Shown here: positions 9,201 through 15,986 of the stretch, piece by piece | Numbering within the stretch: the stretch's first letter is position 1 | Layout: each line of letters opens with the position of its first letter | NCBI RefSeq assembly: GCF_001896955.1 | Contig: NZ_MKRN01000079.1 | Span: forward strand, 1 to 32,050 | Origin: Nitrobacter sp. 62-13 | GTDB taxonomy: Bacteria > Pseudomonadota > Alphaproteobacteria > Rhizobiales > Xanthobacteraceae | Length of the DNA stretch: 32,050 nt | Reading direction: 5' to 3' | The notes under the pieces: generated by a model | What the model saw: the letters and a program-made list of their open reading frames with translations, nothing else | The model's database searches: none | What the model was told of the DNA's origin: nothing | Made by a program: the position numbers and the translations under genes

Positions 9201-10348
9201 CGAGCGCTCCCGTTCGTCTTGGCCGGCTGGTTCGCGGTCGCGCCGCCGCCGCGCTGCGATGTCAGTTCGTTCAACGGCAGGTAAGGCACAATACCGGAAG
9301 ACGATGAGCCCAGATCGTACACGAGCTTGTCCGCGTCCCCGAGCACATGCTCCATGGTCTCCAGGTAGATGCGCTCGCGCGTCACGTCAGGCGACGCCTT
9401 GTAGGCTTCATAAACCTGCAGGAACCGCGAACTCTGACCTTTGGCTTCGGCGATCGCCTGCTCCTTGTATCCTTCGGCATTCTGCACGATCTGCGCGCCC
9501 CGTCCGCGCGCGTCGGGAATGACGCGATTGGCATAGGTCTGGGCTTCGTTCTGCAGCCGCTCGAGGTCGGAGCGCGCTGCCTGCACGTCGCGGAATGAAT
9601 CGATGACCTGAGCCGGCGGGTCGACCTTCTGCATCTGCACCTGCTGGATCAGAACGCCGGCGCCGTACTGGTCCAACGTCTTCTGCATCAACTCCTGCAC
9701 GGAGGCTTCAATCTTGGTTCGCTCGGACGTCAGGATCGGTTGAATATCCGAACGTCCCACCCACTCGCGCATCGCGCTTTCCGCTACCGCCTTGACGGTA
9801 CCTTCCGGGTTCTGGATGTTGAACAGGAAGTCGCCCACCCCACCCGGCTTGATCCGCCACAACACGGTGAAATCGACGTCGACGATGTTTTCGTCGCCGG
9901 TCAGCATCAGGCTTTCCTCAGGCACATCGCGCATCGTGCTGGTGTTGCGCGCCGGGTCCTGCGCCAGCGTCAAACCGATATTGAGGGTCGAGACGCGCAG
10001 CGCCTTCGGCAGCAACACGGACTCGATCGGGTACGGCAGGTGATAGTTGAGGCCGGGCTGCACCGTCCGCACATGCTTGCCGAAGCGCAACACCACGCCG
10101 AGTTCTTCCGACTGCACGCGGAAGAAGCCGGACATGCCCCAGATCACAAGGGCGCCGATCAGGATCAGCACAATGCCCATGCCGCTGAGATGTCCGCCCG
10201 GCAGCAGTTGTCGGATACGTTCCTGAGCGCGGCGCAGCAGATCCTCGAGATCGGGCGGCTTCGGCCCCCCCGCCGGTTGCGGGCCGGATCCCCATGGTCC
10301 TTTCGGACCAGAGCCCCACGGACCTCCGCTTTGATTCTTCCACGGCAT
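9197..10348 (-). CDS. hflK: FtsH modulator HflK (SPFH/prohibitin family)
   Basis: Forms the HflKC complex that regulates FtsH proteolysis of membrane and cytoplasmic substrates. The 383-residue product has the typical Gly/Pro/Trp-rich cytoplasmic N-terminus with repeated GPWGSGP units (residues 9-23). A membrane helix follows at about 56-72 (MGIVLILIGALVIWGMS). The SPFH domain runs from about 76 (RVQSEELGVVLRFGKHVRTV), and the C-terminal coiled coil contains AEGYKEQAIAEAKGQ. The ATG at 10348 has a strong ribosome site, GGAGGAG. It is the first gene of a likely hflK-hflC-DUF2065 operon, 160 bp downstream of folA. Confidence 0.95.
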   Translation of the reverse strand: MPWKNQSGGPWGSGPKGPWGSGPQPAGGPKPPDLEDLLRRAQERIRQLLPGGHLSGMGIVLILIGALVIWGMSGFFRVQSEELGVVLRFGKHVRTVQPGLNYHLPYPIESVLLPKALRVSTLNIGLTLAQDPARNTSTMRDVPEESLMLTGDENIVDVDFTVLWRIKPGGVGDFLFNIQNPEGTVKAVAESAMREWVGRSDIQPILTSERTKIEASVQELMQKTLDQYGAGVLIQQVQMQKVDPPAQVIDSFRDVQAARSDLERLQNEAQTYANRVIPDARGRGAQIVQNAEGYKEQAIAEAKGQSSRFLQVYEAYKASPDVTRERIYLETMEHVLGDADKLVYDLGSSSSGIVPYLPLNELTSQRGGGATANQPAKTNGSAR

Positions 10349-10508
10349 CGATACTCTCCTCCGCGCGGATCCGGGCTTCGCAAACCCCAGCCTCGCTCTG
10401 TCTGTTCGACCTTATAGGGGACGCACACGGCCCTTACAACGCGGCTTGTTGGCCGCAAGGAGCTATATCCGAACAGAAAATTGTCAATGTTAACGTCGCG
10501 GCGCGCGA

Positions 10509-11045
10509 TTACTGCGGCGTCCGACGGCGATATGTCACATAAGAATAGTCGGTGGTGTCGCCTGCTGCCGCCTCGTTTCGGCTCCGGTCGGTTTCGTGCC
10601 AGACCGACGGATCGATCGCGGGAAAAACGGAATCGCCATCGATCTCGGCATGAACTTCCGTCACTTCGAGGCGATCGGCCGCAGGCATTGTCGCGGCATA
10701 AATCACCGCACCGCCGATCACCGCGATCTCGGTGACCGACCGCCGCAGCGCATCCCCTTTTGCGACGGCAAGGGCGTCTGCCAGCGACCGTGTCACCACC
10801 GCCCCGATCGCGGCAAAATCCGGATCGCGGGTGACGACGATATTGGTTCGCCCAGGCAGCGGCCGGCGCAACGAGGCAAATGTCTTGCGGCCCATCACGA
10901 TCGGCTTGCCCATGGTGATCGCCTTGAAGCGCTGCTGATCGGCCTTCAGCCGCCACGGAATATCGTTATCCTTGCCTATCACGCCGTTCTCGGCCATCGC
11001 GACGATCAGGACAATTTCGGGATGCGGGGAGGCGTTCGCGATCAC
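10509..11045 (-). CDS. folA: Dihydrofolate reductase
   Basis: Reduces dihydrofolate to tetrahydrofolate with NADPH, regenerating the folate oxidised by ThyA. The 178-residue protein shows [21 protein letters not shown] with the catalytic acidic residue in [10 protein letters not shown] (Asp near residue 36), the NADPH-binding [14 protein letters not shown] and [11 protein letters not shown]. The start codon is GTG (11045-11043), and it overlaps the thyA stop in GTGA, a translational-coupling arrangement. The enzyme is slightly longer than the E. coli one (159) through an N-terminal extension and a C-terminal tail. Confidence 0.95.
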   Translation of the reverse strand: MIANASPHPEIVLIVAMAENGVIGKDNDIPWRLKADQQRFKAITMGKPIVMGRKTFASLRRPLPGRTNIVVTRDPDFAAIGAVVTRSLADALAVAKGDALRRSVTEIAVIGGAVIYAATMPAADRLEVTEVHAEIDGDSVFPAIDPSVWHETDRSRNEAAAGDTTDYSYVTYRRRTPQ

Positions 11046-11836
11046 ACCGCGACCTCGGCCTTGATGTGCGGGTGGGGATCGTAGTTCTCGAGTTTGAAAT
11101 CCTCGTATTGGAAAGCGAAAATATCCCCTATCTTGGGATTGATCGTCATCGTCGGCAGCGGACGCGTCGGTCGCGTGAGCTGAAGCCGCGCCTGGTCGAG
11201 GTGATTCAAGTAGAGGTGCGCATCACCGAGACTATGCACGAAGTCCCCGGGCTTGAGCCCGGTGACCTGTGCGACCATCATCGTCAGTAGCGCGTAGGAC
11301 GCGATGTTGAAGGGCACGCCCAAGAACACATCCGCGGAGCGCTGATAAAGCTGGCACGACAGTTTTCCGTGGGCGACGTAGAACTGAAACAGGCAGTGGC
11401 AGGGGGGGAGCGCCATCCTGTCGACATCAGCCGGGTTCCAGGCGCTGACGACCAGCCGCCGCGAATCCGGATTGCGTCGGATCATGTCGACCACGTTGGC
11501 GATCTGGTCGATGCTGCGTCCATCCGGCGCGGGCCATGAGCGCCACTGCGAGCCGTAGACCGGGCCGAGATCGCCGTTGGCGTCCGCCCATTCGTTCCAG
11601 ATCGAGACGCCGTTATCTGTCAGGTACTTGATATTGGTGTCGCCTTTCAGGAACCAGAGCAGTTCATGCACGATCGATTTGAGCGAGAGCTTCTTGGTGG
11701 TCAGCAGCGGAAATCCGGATCCGAGATTGAAGCGCATCTGATGCCCGAAGATGGACAACGTTCCGGTGCCGGTCCGGTCATGTTTTTCCGCACCGTCGCT
11801 GAGTATTCGTTCGAGCAGATCGTGGTATTGATTCAT
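11042..11836 (-). CDS. thyA: Thymidylate synthase
   Basis: Methylates dUMP to dTMP using methylene-tetrahydrofolate, leaving dihydrofolate for FolA, which is encoded immediately downstream with a 4-base overlap. The 264-residue length equals the short E. coli form. Visible motifs are [19 protein letters not shown], the folate/dUMP region [12 protein letters not shown], the nucleophile Cys146 in [14 protein letters not shown], the phosphate-binding [14 protein letters not shown], and [23 protein letters not shown] at 11836 has no clear ribosome site. A perfect TATAAT lies about 77 bases upstream on this strand (11919-11914), but without a recognisable -35 box. Confidence 0.96.
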   Translation of the reverse strand: MNQYHDLLERILSDGAEKHDRTGTGTLSIFGHQMRFNLGSGFPLLTTKKLSLKSIVHELLWFLKGDTNIKYLTDNGVSIWNEWADANGDLGPVYGSQWRSWPAPDGRSIDQIANVVDMIRRNPDSRRLVVSAWNPADVDRMALPPCHCLFQFYVAHGKLSCQLYQRSADVFLGVPFNIASYALLTMMVAQVTGLKPGDFVHSLGDAHLYLNHLDQARLQLTRPTRPLPTMTINPKIGDIFAFQYEDFKLENYDPHPHIKAEVAV

Positions 11837-12097
11837 GGCGTTTGGCGTTTTCGAGCTTGTCAGCTTGGCGTCCGACCGACTGGGCCGACAGCAGCGACTC
11901 GGGTCTTACCCGAATTATACCGGGAAACGGGATCGCGGCGGCAGGCGGATTTCGCCTCCATTCCCCAATATAGGTGAGGACTGCAACGGTAACGACGTCG
12001 GATTCGTCGAATCGGTGTCCGGCTCGATTTCCGCGCGGCGCTGACCGGAAGCGCGAAATATGCCCGCAAACACCTTTTTTCTTCAACCCTTGCAGAC

Positions 12098-12103
12098 TAT
12101 ATT
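12098..12103 (+). promoter_or_regulatory. -10 element of the tmRNA gene
   Basis: TATATT lies seven bases before the UUCG-capped hairpin that would open the tmRNA precursor at 12110. The -35 region at the expected distance is only a T-run (TTTTTT), so assignment depends mostly on position. Confidence 0.5.
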
Positions 12104-12107
12104 CAGC

Positions 12108-12434
12108 CTGCCGGTTCGCCGGCTATGGAAATAAATGGCCGTCGTAATAAACCATTCGGACCCGGGGGCAGTACCCGGCGCCTCCACCAGAGCCCGACTT
12201 TTGTCACCCATTGCGGGTTCCGGCGGGGGCGAAACAGGATCGACGAGGGCGTAAAGGGCTCGCTTTTTCTCGGTATGGTTCCGCCGTTATCGGGCTATGC
12301 AATAGTTGCAAACGACAACTATGCTCCGGTTGCTCAGGCTGCGTAACGCGGTTTGAAAGACCACTCTGAAGTCCTGATGGGTTAAGCTCCGTCAGGCGGG
12401 GTTCGGAGGCACCTGGCAACAGAAGCCTCCACTA
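12108..12434 (+). ncRNA. ssrA: Transfer-messenger RNA, circularly permuted two-piece (alpha) type
   Basis: Rescues stalled ribosomes by adding a degradation tag. The acceptor piece comes first: hairpin GCCGG-TTCG-CCGGC at 12110, a T-arm-like stem CCGGG/CCCGG with loop GGCAGTA, then CGCCTCC-ACCA ending at 12189. About 35 bases of spacer follow. The coding piece then begins GGGGGCGAAACAGGATCGAC at 12225, and its first seven bases pair with CGCCTCC (one G-U pair) to rebuild the acceptor stem. The tag reading frame at 12308-12346 is GCA AAC GAC ... GCG TAA, encoding ANDNYAPVAQAA. Downstream stems CCTGATGG/CCGTCAGG and GGAGGC/GCCTCC close the 3' part. The order (CCA end before the tag) is the permuted form of alphaproteobacteria. 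End points are approximate. The track's ORF 12125-12346 is an artefact of the tag frame. Confidence 0.93.
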
Positions 12435-12603
12435 TCATCATTCGCCGCTTGCTCGCCGGGCAGCGGCAAGAATTTCACAAGTCCGACCACACCATTGCTG
12501 ACCTGGCGCGAGCGCCGGAGTAGAATCGGCGAGGTCCGCGAGTCGGCTCCCATACGCTCGCAGCGGGTTTGTACGACTTCTGCGGAGGTGATTAGACCAA
12601 ACG

Positions 12604-13122
12604 ATGTCAACCGATCATATCCGATACGATGTGCTGACCAGCGATGCGATGCGCGGCGTTTTGCGCCGGGTGCTGACGGACGCCGCCGAACAGGGGCTGC
12701 CGGGCGAGCATCACTTTTTCATCACCTTCCTGTCGAAGGCCGACGGGGTGAAGATATCGCCCCGTCTTCTGGCGCAGTACCCGGAGGAGATGACCATCAT
12801 TCTCCAGCACCAGTTCTGGGATCTGGCGGTGAACGAGGATCACTTCGAGGTCGGCCTGTCTTTCGGCGGCATACCCGAGCGCCTGGTGGTTCCCTTCAAC
12901 GCAATCAAGAGCTTTTTCGATCCGTCCGTCCAGTTCGGCCTGCAGTTCGAGCCCGCCGAAACCGCGACAGCCGAGAACGCCGCGCCTTCGGCATCGCCTG
13001 CGCCGGAGGTCTTGGCCGTTCCGGAAGCTCCCGCCCTGCCCGCCGCGGCTGAAATCGAGGACAAACCCAGGCCTGGCGAAGGCGCCGAGGTTGTCAGATT
13101 GGACCGCTTCCGCAAGAAGTAG
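12604..13122 (+). CDS. sspB: ClpXP adaptor SspB, alpha type
   Basis: SspB binds the tmRNA-added tag and delivers tagged chains to ClpXP. The 172-residue protein has the alpha-type SspB fold: IRYDVLTSDAMRGVLRRVL, HHFFITFLSKADGVKIS, EEMTIILQHQFWDLAVNED and VGLSFGGIPERLVVPFNAI cover residues 6-110. A long Pro/Ala/Glu-rich flexible linker (about 117-160) leads to a C-terminal basic motif, VVRLDRFRKK. In this family that end is the ClpX-binding element. It lies about 170 bp downstream of the tmRNA gene on the same strand, so the tag maker and the tag receptor are neighbours. GGAGG is present upstream but 15 bases from the ATG, longer than usual. Confidence 0.93.
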   Translation: MSTDHIRYDVLTSDAMRGVLRRVLTDAAEQGLPGEHHFFITFLSKADGVKISPRLLAQYPEEMTIILQHQFWDLAVNEDHFEVGLSFGGIPERLVVPFNAIKSFFDPSVQFGLQFEPAETATAENAAPSASPAPEVLAVPEAPALPAAAEIEDKPRPGEGAEVVRLDRFRKK

Positions 13123-13210
13123 TGCGCGTTGCATGCTGAGTTGTCCCAATCCGCAACGATGCGGCCGGCGGCGTTCGCCATCGCCGCATCGAGCATAACG
13201 GATCTGATTC

Positions 13211-14620
13211 ATGGCTTCGTCACCACGCAAAACAGCGACGCGCACGGAAACCGACAGCTTCGGCCCCATCGACGTTCAGGCTGACCGCTACTGGGGAGCC
13301 CAGACCGAGCGCAGCCGGCAGAACTTCCGCATCGGCGACGATCGCATGCCGATGCCGATCATCCGGGCGCTCGGCATCGTCAAACTTGCAGCGGCCCAGA
13401 CCAATCGCGAACTCGGCCTGCTCGACCGGCGGCGCACGACCGCAATCATTCGCGCCGCGCGCGAAGTCATCGACGGCAAGCTCGACGATCATTTTCCGTT
13501 GGTTGTCTGGCAAACGGGCTCGGGCACCCAAACCAACATGAACCTCAACGAGGTGATCGCGAACCGCGCCAACGAGTTGCTCGGCGGAGAACTCGGCGCC
13601 AAAAAGCCCGTTCATCCCAACGACCACGTCAATATGAGCCAGTCGTCGAACGACTCGTTTCCGACCGCGATGCACATCGCGGCGGCCGGCGGCATCGCGT
13701 CCGACCTGGTCCCCGCTCTCACCGCCCTGCTCAAGGCGCTGCGCAAAAAGGAAAAGGCGTTCGCTCGTATCGTCAAGATCGGCCGCACCCACACCCAGGA
13801 CGCGACGCCCCTGACGCTCGGCCAGGAATTCTCCGGCTACGCGGCGCAGGTCGAGAGCGGCCTCTCACGACTTCGCGTCGCGCTCAAAGACCTCTACCCG
13901 CTGGCGCAGGGCGGAACCGCCGTCGGCACCGGTCTCAACTCCAAGCCGAGATTTGCGAAACTGTTCGCGAAACACGCGGCGACGCTGACGAAACTTCCGT
14001 TCACCAGCGCGCCCAACAAATTCGAGGCGCTGGCCTCCAACGACGCCTATGTTTTCGTTCACGGAGCCATCAACGCGGTCGCGACCGGCCTGTTCAAGAT
14101 CGCCAACGATATCCGCCTGCTGGGGTCGGGGCCGCGGTCCGGCCTCGGAGAATTGATCCTTCCCGAAAACGAGCCGGGATCGTCCATCATGCCGGGAAAG
14201 GTCAACCCTACCCAGTGCGAAGCCATCACCATGGTGTGCTGCCGGGTGTTCGGAAACCAGGCCACGATAACGGTCGCCGGCAGCCAGGGTCACTTCGAAC
14301 TCAACGTTTACAAGCCGGTTCTCGCCTATTGCATGATCAATTCCATCCAGTTGCTCAGCGATGTCGTGCGTTCCTTCACCGAGCACTGCGTCGAGGGCAT
14401 TCGCGCCGACGAGAAGCGGATCAGCGAACTGATGCAACGCTCGCTGATGCTGGTCACGGCGCTTGCACCAAGGATCGGTTACGACAACGCCGCAAAGGTC
14501 GCCAAGGCCGCCCACGCCCGCGGAACGACCCTGAAGGAGGAGGCGCAGCGGCTGGGTTTCGTCACGGCCGCGGAGTTCGACCGGCTGGTGCGGCCTGACA
14601 AAATGACGCATCCCCGATGA
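13211..14620 (+). CDS. fumC: Class II fumarate hydratase
   Basis: Iron-independent TCA-cycle fumarase, interconverting fumarate and malate as a homotetramer. The 469-residue length matches the family. Motifs are the N-terminal [71 protein letters not shown] with the catalytic His near residue 193, and the superfamily signature [15 protein letters not shown] around residues 322-336. The start ATG at 13211 ([18 protein letters not shown]) has no strong ribosome site. It follows sspB by 88 bp, in the same direction. Confidence 0.96.
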   Translation: MASSPRKTATRTETDSFGPIDVQADRYWGAQTERSRQNFRIGDDRMPMPIIRALGIVKLAAAQTNRELGLLDRRRTTAIIRAAREVIDGKLDDHFPLVVWQTGSGTQTNMNLNEVIANRANELLGGELGAKKPVHPNDHVNMSQSSNDSFPTAMHIAAAGGIASDLVPALTALLKALRKKEKAFARIVKIGRTHTQDATPLTLGQEFSGYAAQVESGLSRLRVALKDLYPLAQGGTAVGTGLNSKPRFAKLFAKHAATLTKLPFTSAPNKFEALASNDAYVFVHGAINAVATGLFKIANDIRLLGSGPRSGLGELILPENEPGSSIMPGKVNPTQCEAITMVCCRVFGNQATITVAGSQGHFELNVYKPVLAYCMINSIQLLSDVVRSFTEHCVEGIRADEKRISELMQRSLMLVTALAPRIGYDNAAKVAKAAHARGTTLKEEAQRLGFVTAAEFDRLVRPDKMTHPR

Positions 14621-14838
14621 CCTTCCCTCATAGCGGAAGATCACCCGAGGAGGTGGACATTCTAAAAACAGGGTCCCCCGAAATAGTTATGTTTCATATC
14701 GCATCTTGATTTAGAGATTATTTTCTATCACTGTTGCGGTGCATCATGGTAGAGCATTCATAGCCGCTTGTGCAGAGCGGGATATATTTTGAACCTTGAA
14801 GGTACGCGTTCCCAGCGTTTGAGATGGCGGAATCGGTC

Positions 14839-15027
14839 ATGGGGGATGTGGTCAATCTAAATCAGCGCAGGAAGCGCATCAAACGGGAACGCGTGGCGGC
14901 GGTTGCCGACGCCAATCGAGTACGCTTCGGCCGTCCCAAGGCCGAACGCGATCTCGACGAGCAGCGTATGGCGCGCGAGAAGCACCTGCTCGATCAGCAC
15001 CGCATCGACACCGGGGACGCATCATGA
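14839..15027 (+). CDS. DUF4169 family small basic protein
   Basis: A 62-residue, highly charged protein, MGDVVNLNQRRKRIKRERVA, followed by the NRVRFGRPKAERDLDE segment. The start VVNL, the Arg/Lys-rich helix and the FGRPKAE motif resemble the DUF4169 family, of unknown function. I move the start from the track's 14824 to the ATG at 14839 because family members begin at this VVNL and GGCGGA lies upstream. Its stop overlaps the next ATG (ATGA), so it is translationally coupled to the ribbon-helix-helix gene. A role as a nucleic-acid-binding or regulatory partner is inference only. Confidence 0.75.
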   Translation: MGDVVNLNQRRKRIKRERVAAVADANRVRFGRPKAERDLDEQRMAREKHLLDQHRIDTGDAS

Positions 15028-15275
15028 AGTCACCGGTGGTGAAACGATCGATCGTGGTAGCCGGCCACAAGACCAGTGTGAGCCTCGAGGAGGCGTTCTG
15101 GAATGGGATGAAGGAAATCTCGGGCCTTCGTGACATGACATTGTCCGAACTGGTCGGCGAGATCGACAGCAACCGTCAACAAGGCAATCTGTCCTCGGCC
15201 ATCCGCCTTTTCGTCCTGGACTACTTTCGAAGCCGCGCGACCGATTCAGGATCAGAAAACAGCCCCGGCGCCTGA
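15024..15275 (+). CDS. Ribbon-helix-helix domain protein, copy 1
   Basis: An 83-residue protein with one ribbon-helix-helix-like region covering most of its length: a strand (KRSIVVAGHKTSVSLE), helix AFWNGMKEISGLRDM, the turn SELVGEIDSNRQQ and helix NLSSAIRLFVLDYFRSR. The family is common in alphaproteobacteria and presumably binds DNA as a dimer; the target is unknown. It overlaps DUF4169 by four bases. About 63 residues align closely with the second copy at 15598-15918. Confidence 0.8.
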   Translation: MKSPVVKRSIVVAGHKTSVSLEEAFWNGMKEISGLRDMTLSELVGEIDSNRQQGNLSSAIRLFVLDYFRSRATDSGSENSPGA

Positions 15276-15597
15276 TAGCAAACCTCGATTCTTGCGCAGC
15301 AAATTGCATTCGCGCATCGCATCCGTATGTCTGCTCACGTCGGCATCATGATAGTGAGCAACACTTAGGTTGTTTCCCGAATACCGGTACTCGGCTTTTT
15401 CAGCTACTATGTACCTGTACCTCGATGATCCGCCACGGCACGATCAGAGGTGGGCCGGCGAAGATCACCCGCATGCCCGCGGCCTGGTCCACCGATGGTC
15501 TGTAGCAACCATGTTCGCAGTTCAATCGAATGAGCCGTCCGGTGAGATATCATCGCGCGCCGATGAGGCACGCGTCCGGAATCAGATGGAGCCAATC
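15276..15597. other. Intergenic stretch between the two ribbon-helix-helix genes
   Basis: About 320 bases with no convincing gene. The track's ORFs here (the upstream part of 15370-15918, and 15407-15595) have no recognisable family content. The only structure I see is the dyad at 15377-15394, followed by CTTTTT. Confidence 0.5.
15377..15394 (+). terminator. Possible terminator or operator dyad downstream of DUF4169/RHH
   Basis: CCGA-A-TACCGGTA-C-TCGG is an 18-base dyad with one mismatched pair. It can fold as a CCGAATA/TACTCGG stem with loop CCGG and is followed by CTTTTT, so it could end the DUF4169-RHH transcript. Equally, an uninterrupted dyad about 200 bp before the second RHH gene could be an operator for a dimeric DNA-binding protein. 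Neither role is demonstrated. Confidence 0.4.
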
Positions 15598-15918
15598 ATG
15601 CAAAACGACCAAAGCGGCGATGGCCGCGGCGAGCGTGAATATGCCGTCGTTAAACGATCGGTCGTCGTCGGCGGTCACAAGACCAGCGTGAGTCTCGAAG
15701 ATGCGTTCTGGACAAGCCTGAAAGATATCGCGATGCTGCGGGGCACGACGCTGTCCACCCAAATCGCCACAATCGATACCACTCGCCGGACCGGCAATCT
15801 GTCCTCGGCGATCCGTCTCTATGTGCTCGAGCATTTCCGTGCGCGAGCGGCAAGCGCCATTTTCATCGGCGAACGTCAGTCACCATCGACGCGGCTTGCG
15901 CCGCTTGGTCCGGAATAG
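15598..15918 (+). CDS. Ribbon-helix-helix domain protein, copy 2
   Basis: Paralogue of the 15024-15275 product. The shared core begins KRSVVVGGHKTSVSLEDAFW and continues through NLSSAIRLYVLEHFRARA, with the same spacing as copy 1. I start it at ATG 15598 (MQNDQSGDGRGE, 106 residues) because GGAG lies six bases upstream; the track's longer form from 15370 has an unlikely N-terminus. Compared with copy 1 it has an extra ~15-residue N-terminal segment and a divergent C-terminal tail, and it lacks a DUF4169 partner. It converges with the AsmA-type gene 68 bp away. Presumably DNA-binding; target unknown. Confidence 0.75.
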   Translation: MQNDQSGDGRGEREYAVVKRSVVVGGHKTSVSLEDAFWTSLKDIAMLRGTTLSTQIATIDTTRRTGNLSSAIRLYVLEHFRARAASAIFIGERQSPSTRLAPLGPE

Positions 15919-15940
15919 TTGCAGCGCTCTCGGGTGTTTG

Positions 15941-15973
15941 GAGCCTTTCCGCGTCCTACGGAGTGGGAAGCGA
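15941..15973. repeat. Palindromic repeat fragment between convergent genes
   Basis: GAGCCTTTCCGCGTC is an exact 15-base match to the start of the inverted repeat at 28387. It continues into an imperfect hairpin, CTTTCCGCGTCC-TAC-GGAGTGGGAAG, with a bulged G and G-T pairs. It lies in the 68-bp gap between two converging stop codons. No T-run is seen, so it is a repeat element rather than a clear terminator. Confidence 0.55.
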
Positions 15974-15986
15974 AAAGTTTCCAGTC

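Noticed and set aside
12125-12346. 73-residue ORF in the track
   Set aside because: Only its last 12 residues are the tmRNA tag; the rest is structural RNA sequence.
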